Shown here piece by piece: positions 26,178-35,404 of a stretch of DNA of 61,785 bases; position 1 is the stretch's first letter, and each line of letters opens with the position of its first letter. The stretch is from Merdicola sp905200315 (GTDB lineage: Bacteria; Bacillota; Clostridia; TANB77; CAG-508). The notes beneath the pieces were generated by a model. It saw only the letters and a list, made by a program, of their open reading frames with translations. It did no database searches and was not told the DNA's origin. A program made the translations under genes and the position numbers. Where the stretch lies: positions 1 through 61,785 of the forward strand of contig CABPZP010000008.1 of assembly GCA_902461935.1 (NCBI GenBank), read 5' to 3'.

Positions 26178-27209
26178 ATTAAAATTATTAGTTCAATAAA
26201 AAAACTTCTAATACATTTTAGAAACTCGGTAAAATTAATATCAATTATTTTCCTTGCGGGAATAATAATTACAGGAATTGTAACATACATATATCATCCG
26301 ATATATAGTGTATATTTAAATGGAGAACTTATAGGGTATAGCAATAGTAAAGCAAAATTGCAAACAAAGATAAATAATTATATGGATAATGGAGACGGAG
26401 AAAACTCAGAATTTGTTGATATAGAACAATTACCACAATATAAACTATGCTTATTAAAAAGAGGGATAACAACAAACGATGATGAAATATTTGCAAAAGT
26501 AGCAGCATCTGGAACAAACTATTATACATACTATGCAATAGTTGAAAATGGAGAAGAAAAAGCTTATATCTCTAAACTAGAAGATGCACAAAATGTACTA
26601 AATCAATTAGTAGAAAAAAATAGTGAAAATAAAGATTCAATATCAATAGAACAAAAATATGAAACAAAATTGAGAGACTTTGTTTCTACGGAACAAGCAG
26701 TTGCAAGCTTATATAAAGAAAAAGTTAAAAAAACAACTGAGGTAGCAGCAAAAACAAATACATCAGTTACAACAAGAAGTAGCGAAAAAATAAGTACATC
26801 AACTAAAATATCAAATGCTGCGCCAAATCTTGGAGTAAATTTAGCACAACCAGTATCTGGAAAATTAACCTCTAGATATGGAGAAAAAAGTAGCATACGT
26901 TCAAGTGCACATACTGGACTAGATATAGCAAATTCAACAGGAACACCAATAAAAGCAGCAGCCTCAGGAACAGTAGTATTTGCAGGAACAAAAGGTTCAT
27001 ATGGAAGAATGGTAATAATATCACATGGAAACGGTGTACAAACATACTATGGACACTGTAGTAGTTTAGATGTTAGCGTTGGACAAACAGTATCACAAGG
27101 ACAAGTAATAGCAAAAATGGGATCAACAGGAAATTCAACAGGATCACACTTACACTTAGAAATAAGGGTTAACGGTTCAAGTGTAAACCCACAAAAATAT
27201 TTATATTAA
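26178..27209 (+). CDS. M23 family peptidoglycan endopeptidase, probably ATT-initiated
   Basis: 343 residues: N-terminal TM anchor (about 18-40), a linker domain starting YSVYLNGELIGYS, a Thr/Ser-rich stretch, and a LytM/M23 zinc peptidase domain (about 240-343) with HTGLD (His and Asp zinc ligands), GRMVIISHGNGVQTYYGH and HLHLEI. It likely cleaves peptide cross-links at the cell surface. The frame is open from 26151 after a TAA and holds no ATG, GTG or TTG before the TM segment. ATT 26178, just after GAGAGGGTG, is the only reasonable start; TTG 26358 would delete the anchor. Confidence 0.85.
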   Translation: MKIISSIKKLLIHFRNSVKLISIIFLAGIIITGIVTYIYHPIYSVYLNGELIGYSNSKAKLQTKINNYMDNGDGENSEFVDIEQLPQYKLCLLKRGITTNDDEIFAKVAASGTNYYTYYAIVENGEEKAYISKLEDAQNVLNQLVEKNSENKDSISIEQKYETKLRDFVSTEQAVASLYKEKVKKTTEVAAKTNTSVTTRSSEKISTSTKISNAAPNLGVNLAQPVSGKLTSRYGEKSSIRSSAHTGLDIANSTGTPIKAAASGTVVFAGTKGSYGRMVIISHGNGVQTYYGHCSSLDVSVGQTVSQGQVIAKMGSTGNSTGSHLHLEIRVNGSSVNPQKYLY

Positions 27210-27236
27210 AAAAACGACCACTGGTCGTTTTTTTGT
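27208..27236. terminator. bidirectional terminator between M23 and mecA
   Basis: Perfect palindrome AAAACGACCA / CTGGTCGTTTT with flanking A and T runs. Confidence 0.88.
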
Positions 27237-27245
27237 TATAAAGTT

Positions 27246-27872
27246 TTAACTAAAATATTTTAAACACAATTTAATAGCATTATTCTTAAAAATTAATTTA
27301 CCATACTCACTTAATTCATAACTTAATATATGAGAATTATATGAATATGTTCCAAACTCTGCAAGATAATTAATTAAAGATTTTGTATAAACATAATTTG
27401 TGTTTGAATTTTCAATTAATAAATAATATGTATTTTTAAAGAAATGTAAAGTAATCTCCTTAGAAATTTTATTAAGGTTCTTAACTATATTTTTATCTAA
27501 AGAGTTACAAAATAAGCAAAAATCATCAAAAGAATTAAAAGAATATATTATTTTATTATTTAAGGAATTTACAGACTTTCTTTTAGTTTTAAAGGTTCTC
27601 TTTTTTTGAGAAGCATGTAATTCATCTGGAAGTGAACGAGTTACAGTTACAACAAATTCACCTGTAGAAGTAACAAGCGCTTCAATCATAATTTTATAGT
27701 TCTTTGTAACAAAACCGACTTCTCGTTCAGCTTTATCTAACATATCTAAAAATAATTTTTGAGTATTATCGGAATTTGCCATAAAAGACTGGTAATCTAT
27801 ATCATTATCTGTTAAATCTCGAATATTTAAAGTTATTCTTAGTTTATTTTCACTTAGTTTTTCAAATTTCAT
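27246..27872 (-). CDS. mecA: adaptor protein MecA
   Basis: 208 residues. The N-terminal domain (LRITLNIRDLTDNDID, FLDMLDKAEREVGF) recognises substrates such as ComK-type targets; the C-terminal domain (about 115-205) docks onto ClpC for proteolysis by ClpCP. Domain order and length match Firmicute MecA. GGAGG precedes the ATG. The 262 bases upstream (27873-28134) contain a promoter for the rightward DUF4321 gene and nothing else I recognise. Confidence 0.88.
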   Translation of the reverse strand: MKFEKLSENKLRITLNIRDLTDNDIDYQSFMANSDNTQKLFLDMLDKAEREVGFVTKNYKIMIEALVTSTGEFVVTVTRSLPDELHASQKKRTFKTKRKSVNSLNNKIIYSFNSFDDFCLFCNSLDKNIVKNLNKISKEITLHFFKNTYYLLIENSNTNYVYTKSLINYLAEFGTYSYNSHILSYELSEYGKLIFKNNAIKLCLKYFS

Positions 27873-28048
27873 TTTGCATCAAACCTCCTAAAACTCTTAT
27901 AAACATTATACATTAAAAAAACAAAATAATAAACATATAATTTATGGTAATTTATATATAATATGTAAGAGTAAAAAAATGTGTAAAAGAAATATAACAC
28001 AATAAAAATAAAAAATAAATATAATTTTATAAATAATTGAAAAATTCC

Positions 28049-28077
28049 TTGAAAAAAACTACCATAGCATATATAAT
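28049..28077 (+). promoter_or_regulatory. promoter of the DUF4321-radC-mre cluster
   Basis: TTGAAA (28049-28054), 17 bases, TATAAT (28072-28077). Confidence 0.78.
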
Positions 28078-28134
28078 ATTGAAAGCAAAAAAACACAAAA
28101 AACATATTTCCGTAAGGAAAAGAGGAGGAAAAAT

Positions 28135-28395
28135 ATGGCAACCAAAGATAAAAGTATATGGATACTAATATTATTTATATTTGCAGGATTAGTTTTAGGA
28201 GGATTAATAGGAGAACTTACTAAAAATATAAATGGACTATGGTGGTTAGGATATGGACAAGAATTTGGACTTCAAAATCCATTTGTATTAAATTTAAGTG
28301 TATTAACAGTTACATTTGCATTAATGATAAAAATAAACATAGCAAGTATAATAGGAATGTTTCTTGCAATATTTATATATAAAAAAGTAATGTAA
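28135..28395 (+). CDS. DUF4321 small membrane protein
   Basis: 86 residues with two TM helices: IWILILFIFAGLVLGGLIGE (about 9-28) and a C-terminal pair region (about 50-83). The glycine-rich first helix followed by a short loop with GYGQEFGLQNPF is the DUF4321 pattern, found next to radC/mreB in many Clostridia. Role unknown; the constant neighbourhood suggests envelope growth. AGAGGAGG precedes the ATG. Confidence 0.78.
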   Translation: MATKDKSIWILILFIFAGLVLGGLIGELTKNINGLWWLGYGQEFGLQNPFVLNLSVLTVTFALMIKINIASIIGMFLAIFIYKKVM

Positions 28396-28434
28396 AATAT
28401 AAGGGGGGTAAATAGGGAGCGGAAAGGACCTTAT

Positions 28435-29151
28435 ATGAAAATAAAAGAATTACCAACATCTGAAAGACCGTACGAAAAATTAGAAATGTATGGAGAAACT
28501 TATTTATCCAATGCAGAACTATTAGCAATAATAATAAAAACGGGTACAAAAGAAAGTACATCTGTAGAATTAGCACAAAAAATATTAAACTTAGAAAAAA
28601 ATAAAAATGAAAGTTCACTAAGATTTTTGCAAGAACTTTCAATAGAAGAATTTACAAAAATTAAAGGAATAGGAAAAATAAAAGCAATTCAACTAAAAGC
28701 TGTTTGCGAACTTGCTAAAAGAATGAGTAGACCGATTGAAAAAATAAATGTAAAAATAACTAATTCGGATGATGTTGCAAATTTATTAATGGAAGAAATG
28801 AAATACGAAAAAAGAGAGATTGCAAAAATATTAATACTAAATAATAAAAACGAAACAATAAAAATAAAAAACATATCATACGGGGGTGCAAATTATGCAC
28901 TTATAGAGCCAAAAGAAGTATTAGTAGATGCGATAAAAATGGGAGCACCAAAAATATTACTGGTGCATAATCATCCGTCTGGAGATCCAACACCAAGTCA
29001 AAACGATTTTAAAGCTACAGAGAAAATATATAATTCTGCAGAAATGTTTGGAATACAGCTACTAGATCATGTAGTAATAGGAGATGGAAAATATACAAGT
29101 ATTTTTTCAGAAATGCTAAAAAATAGAAGAAAGGAAGATAAAAATGTTTAA
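28435..29151 (+). CDS. radC: RadC family JAB/MPN protein
   Basis: 238 residues. N-terminal helix-hairpin-helix region (LSIEEFTKIKGIGKIKAIQL, about 65-85) and C-terminal JAB1/MPN+ metallopeptidase-like domain with the HxHPSG-x(n)-D motif HNHPSGDPTPSQNDF. Despite the name, a direct role in DNA repair is doubtful in several species. It overlaps mreB by eight bases (ATG inside its last codons), so it is coupled to the shape operon, a common order in Firmicutes. Confidence 0.93.
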   Translation: MKIKELPTSERPYEKLEMYGETYLSNAELLAIIIKTGTKESTSVELAQKILNLEKNKNESSLRFLQELSIEEFTKIKGIGKIKAIQLKAVCELAKRMSRPIEKINVKITNSDDVANLLMEEMKYEKREIAKILILNNKNETIKIKNISYGGANYALIEPKEVLVDAIKMGAPKILLVHNHPSGDPTPSQNDFKATEKIYNSAEMFGIQLLDHVVIGDGKYTSIFSEMLKNRRKEDKNV

Positions 29152-30178
29152 ATTTTTTAACTTGACATCAAAAGATATTGGAATAGATTTGGGAACAGCA
29201 AATATCTTAGTAACAGTAAAAGGAAAGGGAATAGTTTTAAATGAACCATCTGTTGTAGCCATAGATAGAGCCACAGGAGGAATACTTGCAACAGGAAACG
29301 AAGCAAAAGAAATGCTTGGAAGAACACCAGATGGAATAAAAGCCGTTAGACCTATGAAAGATGGAGTAATAGCAGATTTTACAGCTACAGAATTATTGCT
29401 AAAAAACCTATTAAAAAAAGTAAATGAAAAATACAACTCAGGAAGACCAAGAGTAGTAGTAGGAGTTCCATCCGGAATAACGGAAGTAGAAGAAAGAGCT
29501 GTTGAAGAAGCAGTAATGCAAGCTGGAGCAAAAGAAGTATATTTAATAGAAGAACCAATGGCAGCAGCAATAGGTGCAAACCTAAATGTAGAAGAACCAT
29601 GTGGAAACATAGTAGTAGATATAGGCGGAGGAACAACAGAAGTAGCAGTAATATCCTTAGGAGGAATAGTAGTAAGCAATTCACTAAGAGTTGCAGGAGA
29701 CGAACTAGACGACGATATAGTTAACTATGTAAAAAGAGAATACAACCTAGCAATAGGAGAAACAACAGCAGAACAAATAAAAAAACAAATAGGTTGTGCA
29801 ATACCACTAATAACAGTAGAAGAAATGGAAGTTAAAGGAAGAGATCTAAATACAGGACTTCCAAAAAATATTACAATAAATTCTACACAAGTTGAAGAGG
29901 CAATAAAATATTCAATAAACGACATAGTAGAAATAGTAAAAAATACTTTAGAAAAAACACCACCAGAATTAGCATCAGATATAGCAGAAAAGGGAATTGT
30001 ACTTGCAGGTGGAGGAGCATTAATAAAGAACTTAGACAAGTTATTAAGTGAAAAAACAGATATGCCTGTATATATTGCCGAAGATCCACTAGATTCAGTT
30101 GTTAGAGGAACAGGAAAAACCTTAGAAAACTTAGAAAATTTAAAAAGAGTATTAATAAACTCAAGAAAAAGAATATAA
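29144..30178 (+). CDS. mreB: rod-shape protein MreB
   Basis: 344 residues, actin fold. Phosphate-1 IGIDLGTANILV, phosphate-2 VVDIGGGTTEVAVISLGG and adenosine motif LAGGGALI are all present. Forms membrane-bound filaments that guide cell-wall synthesis. The N-terminal MFKFFNLTSKD has the short amphipathic start seen in Gram-positive MreB. The ribosome site AGGAAG lies within the end of radC. Confidence 0.97.
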   Translation: MFKFFNLTSKDIGIDLGTANILVTVKGKGIVLNEPSVVAIDRATGGILATGNEAKEMLGRTPDGIKAVRPMKDGVIADFTATELLLKNLLKKVNEKYNSGRPRVVVGVPSGITEVEERAVEEAVMQAGAKEVYLIEEPMAAAIGANLNVEEPCGNIVVDIGGGTTEVAVISLGGIVVSNSLRVAGDELDDDIVNYVKREYNLAIGETTAEQIKKQIGCAIPLITVEEMEVKGRDLNTGLPKNITINSTQVEEAIKYSINDIVEIVKNTLEKTPPELASDIAEKGIVLAGGGALIKNLDKLLSEKTDMPVYIAEDPLDSVVRGTGKTLENLENLKRVLINSRKRI

Positions 30179-30197
30179 AAAAGAAGGAAGGTAAAAA

Positions 30198-31013
30198 ATG
30201 CAAAGAAATAATAAAACCAGTGTATTTGGAATAATAATAACAATTGTTATATTAATAATTTTAGTATTTGTTTCAAATATAAAAATAGAAAAATTTTCAT
30301 ACATAGGAAATGCTGTAAGCTCATTAGTAGTGCCAATACAAAATGGACTAACATACTTAAAAAACAAAATGTCAGGAAATGATGCATTTTTTACAAACAT
30401 AAGCAATTTAAAACAAGAAAATGAAGAGCTAAAAAAGAAAAATAGTGAACTAGATGAATCATTAAGAGAACTAGAAATGATAAAAGCAGAAAACGAAACA
30501 TTAAAAGAAGAACTAAATTTATCTGAAAAGTATACAGAATATCAAACAAAACCAGCATATGTTATAGATAAAGACATAAGCAACTATAGTAGCGATATAG
30601 TAATAAATATAGGTTCAGAAGATGGAGTACAAGTTAATATGACAGTAATATCAGATAAAGGACTTGTAGGACATGTAATATCTGTTAACAAAAATTCATC
30701 AAAAGTTCAAACAATAGTAGATCCAGCAAGCTCTGTAAGTTGCACACTAACAAGTTCAAAAGATAGCATAATAGCAAAAGGAACACTAGATGAAACCAAC
30801 GGACTAAAAGCAACATATATACCAACAGATGCTAACTTAGTAGAAAACGACAGTATAGAAACCTCAGGACTTGGAGGAATATATCCAAAAGGAATATATG
30901 TAGGAACTATAAAAAAAGTTGTAAATACAAACAACATAACAGATAGATATGCAATTGTAGAAAGTGCAGTAGATTTCAAAAAATTAGATACAGTACTAGT
31001 AGTAATGCAATAA
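30198..31013 (+). CDS. mreC: rod-shape protein MreC
   Basis: 271 residues: TM helix (about 10-29), coiled coil (about 65-112, NLKQENEELKKKNSELDESL) and two beta-barrel domains, with GVQVNMTVISDKGLVGHV typical for the family. Periplasm-side scaffold linking MreB to PBP2. AGGAAGG upstream of the ATG; 19 bases after mreB. Confidence 0.94.
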   Translation: MQRNNKTSVFGIIITIVILIILVFVSNIKIEKFSYIGNAVSSLVVPIQNGLTYLKNKMSGNDAFFTNISNLKQENEELKKKNSELDESLRELEMIKAENETLKEELNLSEKYTEYQTKPAYVIDKDISNYSSDIVINIGSEDGVQVNMTVISDKGLVGHVISVNKNSSKVQTIVDPASSVSCTLTSSKDSIIAKGTLDETNGLKATYIPTDANLVENDSIETSGLGGIYPKGIYVGTIKKVVNTNNITDRYAIVESAVDFKKLDTVLVVMQ

Positions 31014-31094
31014 AAGAATTTGTTATAGATATAAAATAATACACCAAAAATAAAAAATCCCTATAAATAAAAGAAAAGGAGCGTGAAACTAAAA

Positions 31095-31628
31095 ATGAAA
31101 AAGGCTTTATTAGGAATAGTTGCATTTTTAGCATTTATTTTAATATACATATTGCAAACTAACTTTTTTACCTGGTTTACAATTGCAGGAGTAAAACCTA
31201 ATTTAGTAGTAATGCTAGTATTATTTATAGGGCTATTTGCAGGTAGGATATATGGACTAACATTTGGAGTAATATTTGGATTATTAATAGATATTTTTAT
31301 AAGTAAAAAAATAGGACTATCTGCAATAATGTATGGAGCAATTGGAATTTTTGGAGGAATACTAGACCGAAATTTTTCAAAAGATAGCAAGGTAACAATA
31401 GTAGGAATGGTAATAATATCAACGTTTTTATTTGAACTTGCCTCATATATAACAAATGCAATGATTTTCTCATACACATGGGAAATGCTAACATTTATTG
31501 TAAAATTAATAATAGAAATAATATATAACTCAATACTAACAATTATATTATATCCAACAATTCAAAAAGTAGGATTTAGTGTGCAAGATATGTTTAAAGA
31601 AAATAAAATACTAACAAGATATTATTAA
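31095..31628 (+). CDS. mreD: rod-shape protein MreD
   Basis: About 177 residues, five TM helices, with the family core GVKPNLVVMLVLFIGLFAGR and GLTFGVIFGLLIDIF. Partner of MreC in the elongasome. Start is ambiguous: ATG 31095 is 13 bases from GGAG, while the in-frame GTG at 31083 is only one base from it. I keep the ATG. Sits between mreC and mrdA as usual. Confidence 0.88.
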   Translation: MKKALLGIVAFLAFILIYILQTNFFTWFTIAGVKPNLVVMLVLFIGLFAGRIYGLTFGVIFGLLIDIFISKKIGLSAIMYGAIGIFGGILDRNFSKDSKVTIVGMVIISTFLFELASYITNAMIFSYTWEMLTFIVKLIIEIIYNSILTIILYPTIQKVGFSVQDMFKENKILTRYY

Positions 31629-31655
31629 AAATAAAAAAAAGAAGGAAGTGAAGAT

Positions 31656-33740
31656 TTGAAAGGAAAACCAAATATAAAATTAAGATTTAACTCATTAACA
31701 ACAATAATTTATATTTTAGGAATAATATTACTACTGCAACTTTTTAATCTTCAAATAATACATGGAGAAGAATATAGAGAACAATCAAACACGAGACTTA
31801 CAAGAGAAAGTACAGATGTAGCAGCAAGAGGCTCTATACTAGATAGAAACGGAAATGAAATAGTAGGAAATGGAATGGGATTTAGCTTAGAATTATACAA
31901 AAGTAAGAACGACAATCAAACGCTAAATACAACTATATTAACTATGATAGAAGTATTAGAAAAAAATGGAGATAGCTATAAAGATTCATTTCCAATAAGG
32001 TTAGATGAAGATGGAAATCTATATTTCGACTTTGATACAGATGAAAAAGCCATAAATTGGAAGAAAAAAATGAAATTGAATGAATCATATACACCAGAGC
32101 AATGTATGCAAGCATTAAAAGAAAAATACGAAATACAATACGAAGATATAAATCAAATAAGAAAAATACTAGCAATAAGATATCAAATACTACAAGATGG
32201 ATATAGTACAACAAAATCTATAACAATAGCAAATAGCATAAGTAGAGAAAGTGCATTAGAATTTAATGAAAGAAGCGAAAGTTTTCCAGGAATAAGTGTT
32301 TCAGTAGAACCAACAAGACAATACTCATCTGGTAATTTAGCTTCACATGTTGTAGGAACAATAGGGAAAATCTCAGAAGTAAAAGAAGGCTACAATACAA
32401 ACGATTACATAGGAAAAACAGGAATAGAATATCTATTCGAAAAATATTTAAAAGGACAAGACGGAACAAAACAAATAGATATGTCTGTAGATGGAACAAA
32501 CACAGAAGAATATGTTACACAAGAGGCTGTAGAAGGAAGCGATGTAGTATTAACAATAGATGCAAATTTACAAAAAGTTACGGAGGAAGCATTAGCAAAT
32601 AACATAAAGAAAATAAATAGTGGGGGATTTGGAAAGAAATATTCAACCAACTCTGGTGCAGCAATAGTAATGAACGTAAAAACAGGAGAAGTACTTTCAA
32701 TGGCAAGTTACCCAGATTTTAACCCTCAAGACTTTGTAGGCGGAATAAGTGCAGAAAACTGGGAAAAATACAATACAGAAGATACACCACAAGTAAACAA
32801 AACAATGCAAACAGCATATGCACCAGGATCAATATTTAAAATGGTTACAGCAATAGCGGGACTAGAATCAGGAGCAATTTCAACCAAAGAAACAATAAAC
32901 GATACAGGAGTGTATCCAAAATATACAAATCCAAAATGTTGGATATACACAGACTATCATAGAGGTCATGGAAGATTAAACGTTTCAGGAGCAATACAAC
33001 ATTCATGTAACTATTTCTTCTACGAAACAGCAGATAGAATGGGAATTGATACTTTAGCAAAATATGCGAAATATTTTGGGCTAGGAACAAAAACAGGAAT
33101 AGAATTGCCAAACGAAACGTCAGGAACCTTAGCATCAAAAGAAACCAAAGAAAACCTATACCACGAAAAATGGTATGCAGGAGAAACGTTATCAGCAGCT
33201 ATAGGTCAAAGTTATAATTCATTCTCATTAGTACAAATAGCTAAATACATAAGTATGTTAGCAAATGGTGGAAATAAAATACAACCAACAATTGTAGAAA
33301 AAATAATAAACTCAGACGGAACAGAAGTGCCAAAAGAAGAAATACAAAATCTAATAAACGAAAAGGCAGGAATAAAACAAGAAGACCAAGAAGAAATATC
33401 AATATCACAAGAAAATTTAAAAGCAGTATTACAAGGAATGGAATCAGTTACAGACGACCAAGGAGGAACAGCATATAGCATATTCAAAAACTTTGCAATA
33501 AGCGTTGGAGGAAAAACAGGTTCAGCTGAAACATCAACAGGAAAAGTAAATGCGTGGTTCGTTGGATTTGCACCATTTGAAGACCCACAAATAGCAGTTG
33601 TAGTATTGGTAGAAAACGGAGGGCATGGATATTACACTGCGGAGGCAGTTAAAGAAATAATAGAGCAATACTTTGGAATGAATATAGAACAGGTACAAGA
33701 AGACGTAAGCTCAATTCCATATACAGAAAGCTTTAGATAG
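31656..33740 (+). CDS. mrdA: class B penicillin-binding protein 2 (elongasome transpeptidase)
   Basis: 694 residues: cytoplasmic start, TM helix (about 15-33), PBP dimerisation/pedestal domain (about 55-290, RGSILDRNGNEIV), transpeptidase domain with S392-I-F-K395, S450-C-N452 and K620-T-G622. Cross-links new wall during elongation with MreBCD. Start is TTG 31656 with GAAGGAAGTGA upstream. A rather long insert between residues 90 and 180 compared with E. coli PBP2 is normal for Clostridia. Confidence 0.94.
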   Translation: MKGKPNIKLRFNSLTTIIYILGIILLLQLFNLQIIHGEEYREQSNTRLTRESTDVAARGSILDRNGNEIVGNGMGFSLELYKSKNDNQTLNTTILTMIEVLEKNGDSYKDSFPIRLDEDGNLYFDFDTDEKAINWKKKMKLNESYTPEQCMQALKEKYEIQYEDINQIRKILAIRYQILQDGYSTTKSITIANSISRESALEFNERSESFPGISVSVEPTRQYSSGNLASHVVGTIGKISEVKEGYNTNDYIGKTGIEYLFEKYLKGQDGTKQIDMSVDGTNTEEYVTQEAVEGSDVVLTIDANLQKVTEEALANNIKKINSGGFGKKYSTNSGAAIVMNVKTGEVLSMASYPDFNPQDFVGGISAENWEKYNTEDTPQVNKTMQTAYAPGSIFKMVTAIAGLESGAISTKETINDTGVYPKYTNPKCWIYTDYHRGHGRLNVSGAIQHSCNYFFYETADRMGIDTLAKYAKYFGLGTKTGIELPNETSGTLASKETKENLYHEKWYAGETLSAAIGQSYNSFSLVQIAKYISMLANGGNKIQPTIVEKIINSDGTEVPKEEIQNLINEKAGIKQEDQEEISISQENLKAVLQGMESVTDDQGGTAYSIFKNFAISVGGKTGSAETSTGKVNAWFVGFAPFEDPQIAVVVLVENGGHGYYTAEAVKEIIEQYFGMNIEQVQEDVSSIPYTESFR

Positions 33741-33754
33741 AAAGGATGTAGAAA

Positions 33755-34369
33755 ATGGCACAAGTAGTAGAAATAAGACTAAGAAAAGACGAATTAATAA
33801 TAACACTAAACGAAAAATGTGAATACAAAGAAATACAAAAGGCACTTAAGAAAAAAATTCCAGAGCTAAAAAAACTATACAAAGAAGATAAAACTCCAAT
33901 ATTTGTAACAGGAAAAGTACTAAAAAACAAAGAAATAGAAGAAATAAAAAATATAATAAAAAGCGAAATAAATGTAGAAATAGAATTCGACAGTCCAAAA
34001 GTGCTAGGACTATATGGTATAAAAAAAGCATATAACCAAGATATTGGAGCATCTACTACAATATACCATAAAGGCTCAATAAGATCGGGACAAAAAATAG
34101 AAAACGAAGGAAGCATAGTAATAATAGGAGACCTAAACTCAGGAGCAGAAGTAATAGCTGGAGAAAACATAATAATACTAGGAAGACTAATGGGACTAGC
34201 ACATGCTGGAGCAAAAGGAAACAAAAAAGCAATAATAGCAGCAGAAAAAATAGAAACACCACAACTTAGAATATCAAACATAGTAAAAAGTATACGAAAA
34301 GAAGACGACGAATACAGTGTAAAATACACATTTGCATCTGTAAAAGGAGACAAAATAGAATTAGAATAA
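33755..34369 (+). CDS. minC: septum-site inhibitor MinC
   Basis: 204 residues: N-terminal FtsZ-inhibiting domain (about 1-90) and C-terminal beta-helix domain (about 100-204; DIGASTTIYHKGSIRSGQKI, GSIVIIGDLNSGAEVIAGEN, ILGRLMGLAHAGAKG) that binds MinD. AAAGGATG precedes the ATG. Normally minD and minE follow; here a terminator and the 11.7-kb inverted-repeat block follow, and no minD is present in the window. Confidence 0.94.
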   Translation: MAQVVEIRLRKDELIITLNEKCEYKEIQKALKKKIPELKKLYKEDKTPIFVTGKVLKNKEIEEIKNIIKSEINVEIEFDSPKVLGLYGIKKAYNQDIGASTTIYHKGSIRSGQKIENEGSIVIIGDLNSGAEVIAGENIIILGRLMGLAHAGAKGNKKAIIAAEKIETPQLRISNIVKSIRKEDDEYSVKYTFASVKGDKIELE

Positions 34370-34411
34370 CCAAAAAGCAGGAGAAAAATAATCTCCTGCT
34401 TTTTGGTTATT
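34365..34411 (+). terminator. strong terminator after minC
   Basis: Perfect 20-base arms AATAACCAAAAAGCAGGAGA and its inverse, overlapping the minC stop codon, with a seven-base loop. The T stretch is inside the stem (CTTTTTGG). Confidence 0.8.
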
Positions 34412-34414
34412 CTA

Positions 34415-34521
34415 GAAAATTATTTTCAACCTGTCCCAAAAAGAACAAAAATTGTAACTTTGGGACAGACCCAAAAAGAACAAAAAGTGTAACTTTGGGA
34501 CTGTCCCACAGCCGACATTTT
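34415..34521 (+). repeat. left inverted repeat of the surface-protein block
   Basis: Outer end GAAAATTATTTTCAACCTG then CCC, inner end CAGCCGACATTTT. It contains two near-tandem copies of a CAAAAAGAACAAAAA-TGTAACTTTGGGAC unit. The same sequence, inverted, lies at 46004-46109. Confidence 0.85.
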
Positions 34522-34901
34522 AAGAGATTAGTAGAAGAATTAAGGCTAAATATAGCATTTCGTCGTGTACTTCTTCTTTGTATAAGAAGTAGAGTAAGCA
34601 GAGTATTAAGATGTCGTCAAAGTATAGTTTTATTCCGAATATTTCAAAGTATTCTCTTTCTTCTTTATTTCTATCGGTATTGTATTCTTTTGATGTTTTT
34701 TTATCTTCTTGCTGGCTTGTATAGGGTAAGTTTTCTGTTTGTCCGAGTTGGCATGGGTGTAGTTTTTGTTGAAGTGTTTCCATAATTTTGGCTATAAATA
34801 TGGTTAAAAGGAACATTTCCAAATTTATTTAAATATGTAGGTCTAATGCCTTTAGAAAATGGACCGAAATTATTTTGAAGGGCTATTGAAATCACCACCA
34901 T
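34520..34901 (-). CDS. small membrane-tail protein, needs one +1 frameshift at CGG
   Basis: About 126 residues when joined. The first part (from ATG 34901, start uncertain) reads LQNNFGPFSKGIRPTYLNKF and on to TTPMPT, then meets CGG at 34745-34743. Skipping the C gives GQTENLPYTSQQEDKK and a hydrophobic end (LYFDDILILCLLYFLYKEE, then LYLALILLLIS) with TAA at 34520. The unshifted frame stops after 15 more codons of unlike composition (RTNRKLTLYKPARR). The acidic-then-hydrophobic ending resembles short Clostridial proteins I cannot name. Its start overlaps the end of the upstream gene, so the pair is coupled. Confidence 0.65.
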
Positions 34902-35268
34902 TTTCTTTGAAAAGTTCAAAAATGCTGCTCATATTAAGTAATTGTACGTATTGGTCTAATTTTTGTTTTCTACTATCTTTTAAATATGGTTTTAAAGACA
35001 TTAAAAGTTTTGCTCTTGGATCATTTTTCTTACTATTCATAGCCTCCATAATAGATTTCATTTTCATAATAGTATTAAAATCTATATTGAAACCATTATC
35101 CTCTGAGGAATCTTCAAAATTAGAGGTATTAGCAGAATTGTTGTTAGAAGAATTATTATTAGAACTATTAGAAGAAGCATTATTAATTAAATCCTTTAAA
35201 TTATTATCAGAATCTGAACCAAGCATACTATTTATTTTAGCCATTAAATCGGAAATATCATCATTCAT
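34870..35268 (-). CDS. 132-residue Asn/Ser-rich protein, function unknown
   Basis: Starts DDISDLMAKINSMLGSDSD, then a Ser/Asn-only linker (about 31-50), then a helical domain (IMKMKSIMEAMNSKKNDPRAKLL, SLKPYLKDSRKQKLDQYVQLL). The helical part looks conserved and folded. Ribosome site AAAGGGG before ATG 35268. Transcribed leftward with the small gene at 35405-35566 and the frameshifted one at 34520-34901; together a three-gene unit inside the inverted-repeat block. Confidence 0.65.
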   Translation of the reverse strand: MNDDISDLMAKINSMLGSDSDNNLKDLINNASSNSSNNNSSNNNSANTSNFEDSSEDNGFNIDFNTIMKMKSIMEAMNSKKNDPRAKLLMSLKPYLKDSRKQKLDQYVQLLNMSSIFELFKENGGDFNSPSK

Positions 35269-35297
35269 ACAAACACCCCTTTACATTAATTTATATT

Positions 35298-35326
35298 GTA
35301 GTGGTCAACGTCCTTAGGGCGACCCG
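35298..35326 (+). repeat. GC-rich palindromic repeat
   Basis: GTAGTGGTCAACGTCC...GCGACCCG, a member of the GTAGGGG repeat family. Confidence 0.8.
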
Positions 35327-35371
35327 CGTGGTAAAACATTTTTTGTCTTACAGGAAATTTCTTATTTAGAT

Positions 35372-35399
35372 GTAGGGGCGGACGCCTTAACTCCGTCCC
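35372..35399 (+). repeat. GC-rich palindromic repeat
   Basis: GTAGGGGCGGACGCC...CCGTCCC, variant with GGACG/CGTCC arms. Confidence 0.8.
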
Positions 35400-35404
35400 A
35401 AAAA

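Noticed and set aside
29385..29684. Many Leu/Phe-rich minus-strand frames opposite mreB, minC and the surface genes
   Set aside because: They mirror A-rich codons of real genes on the other strand and lack start signals.
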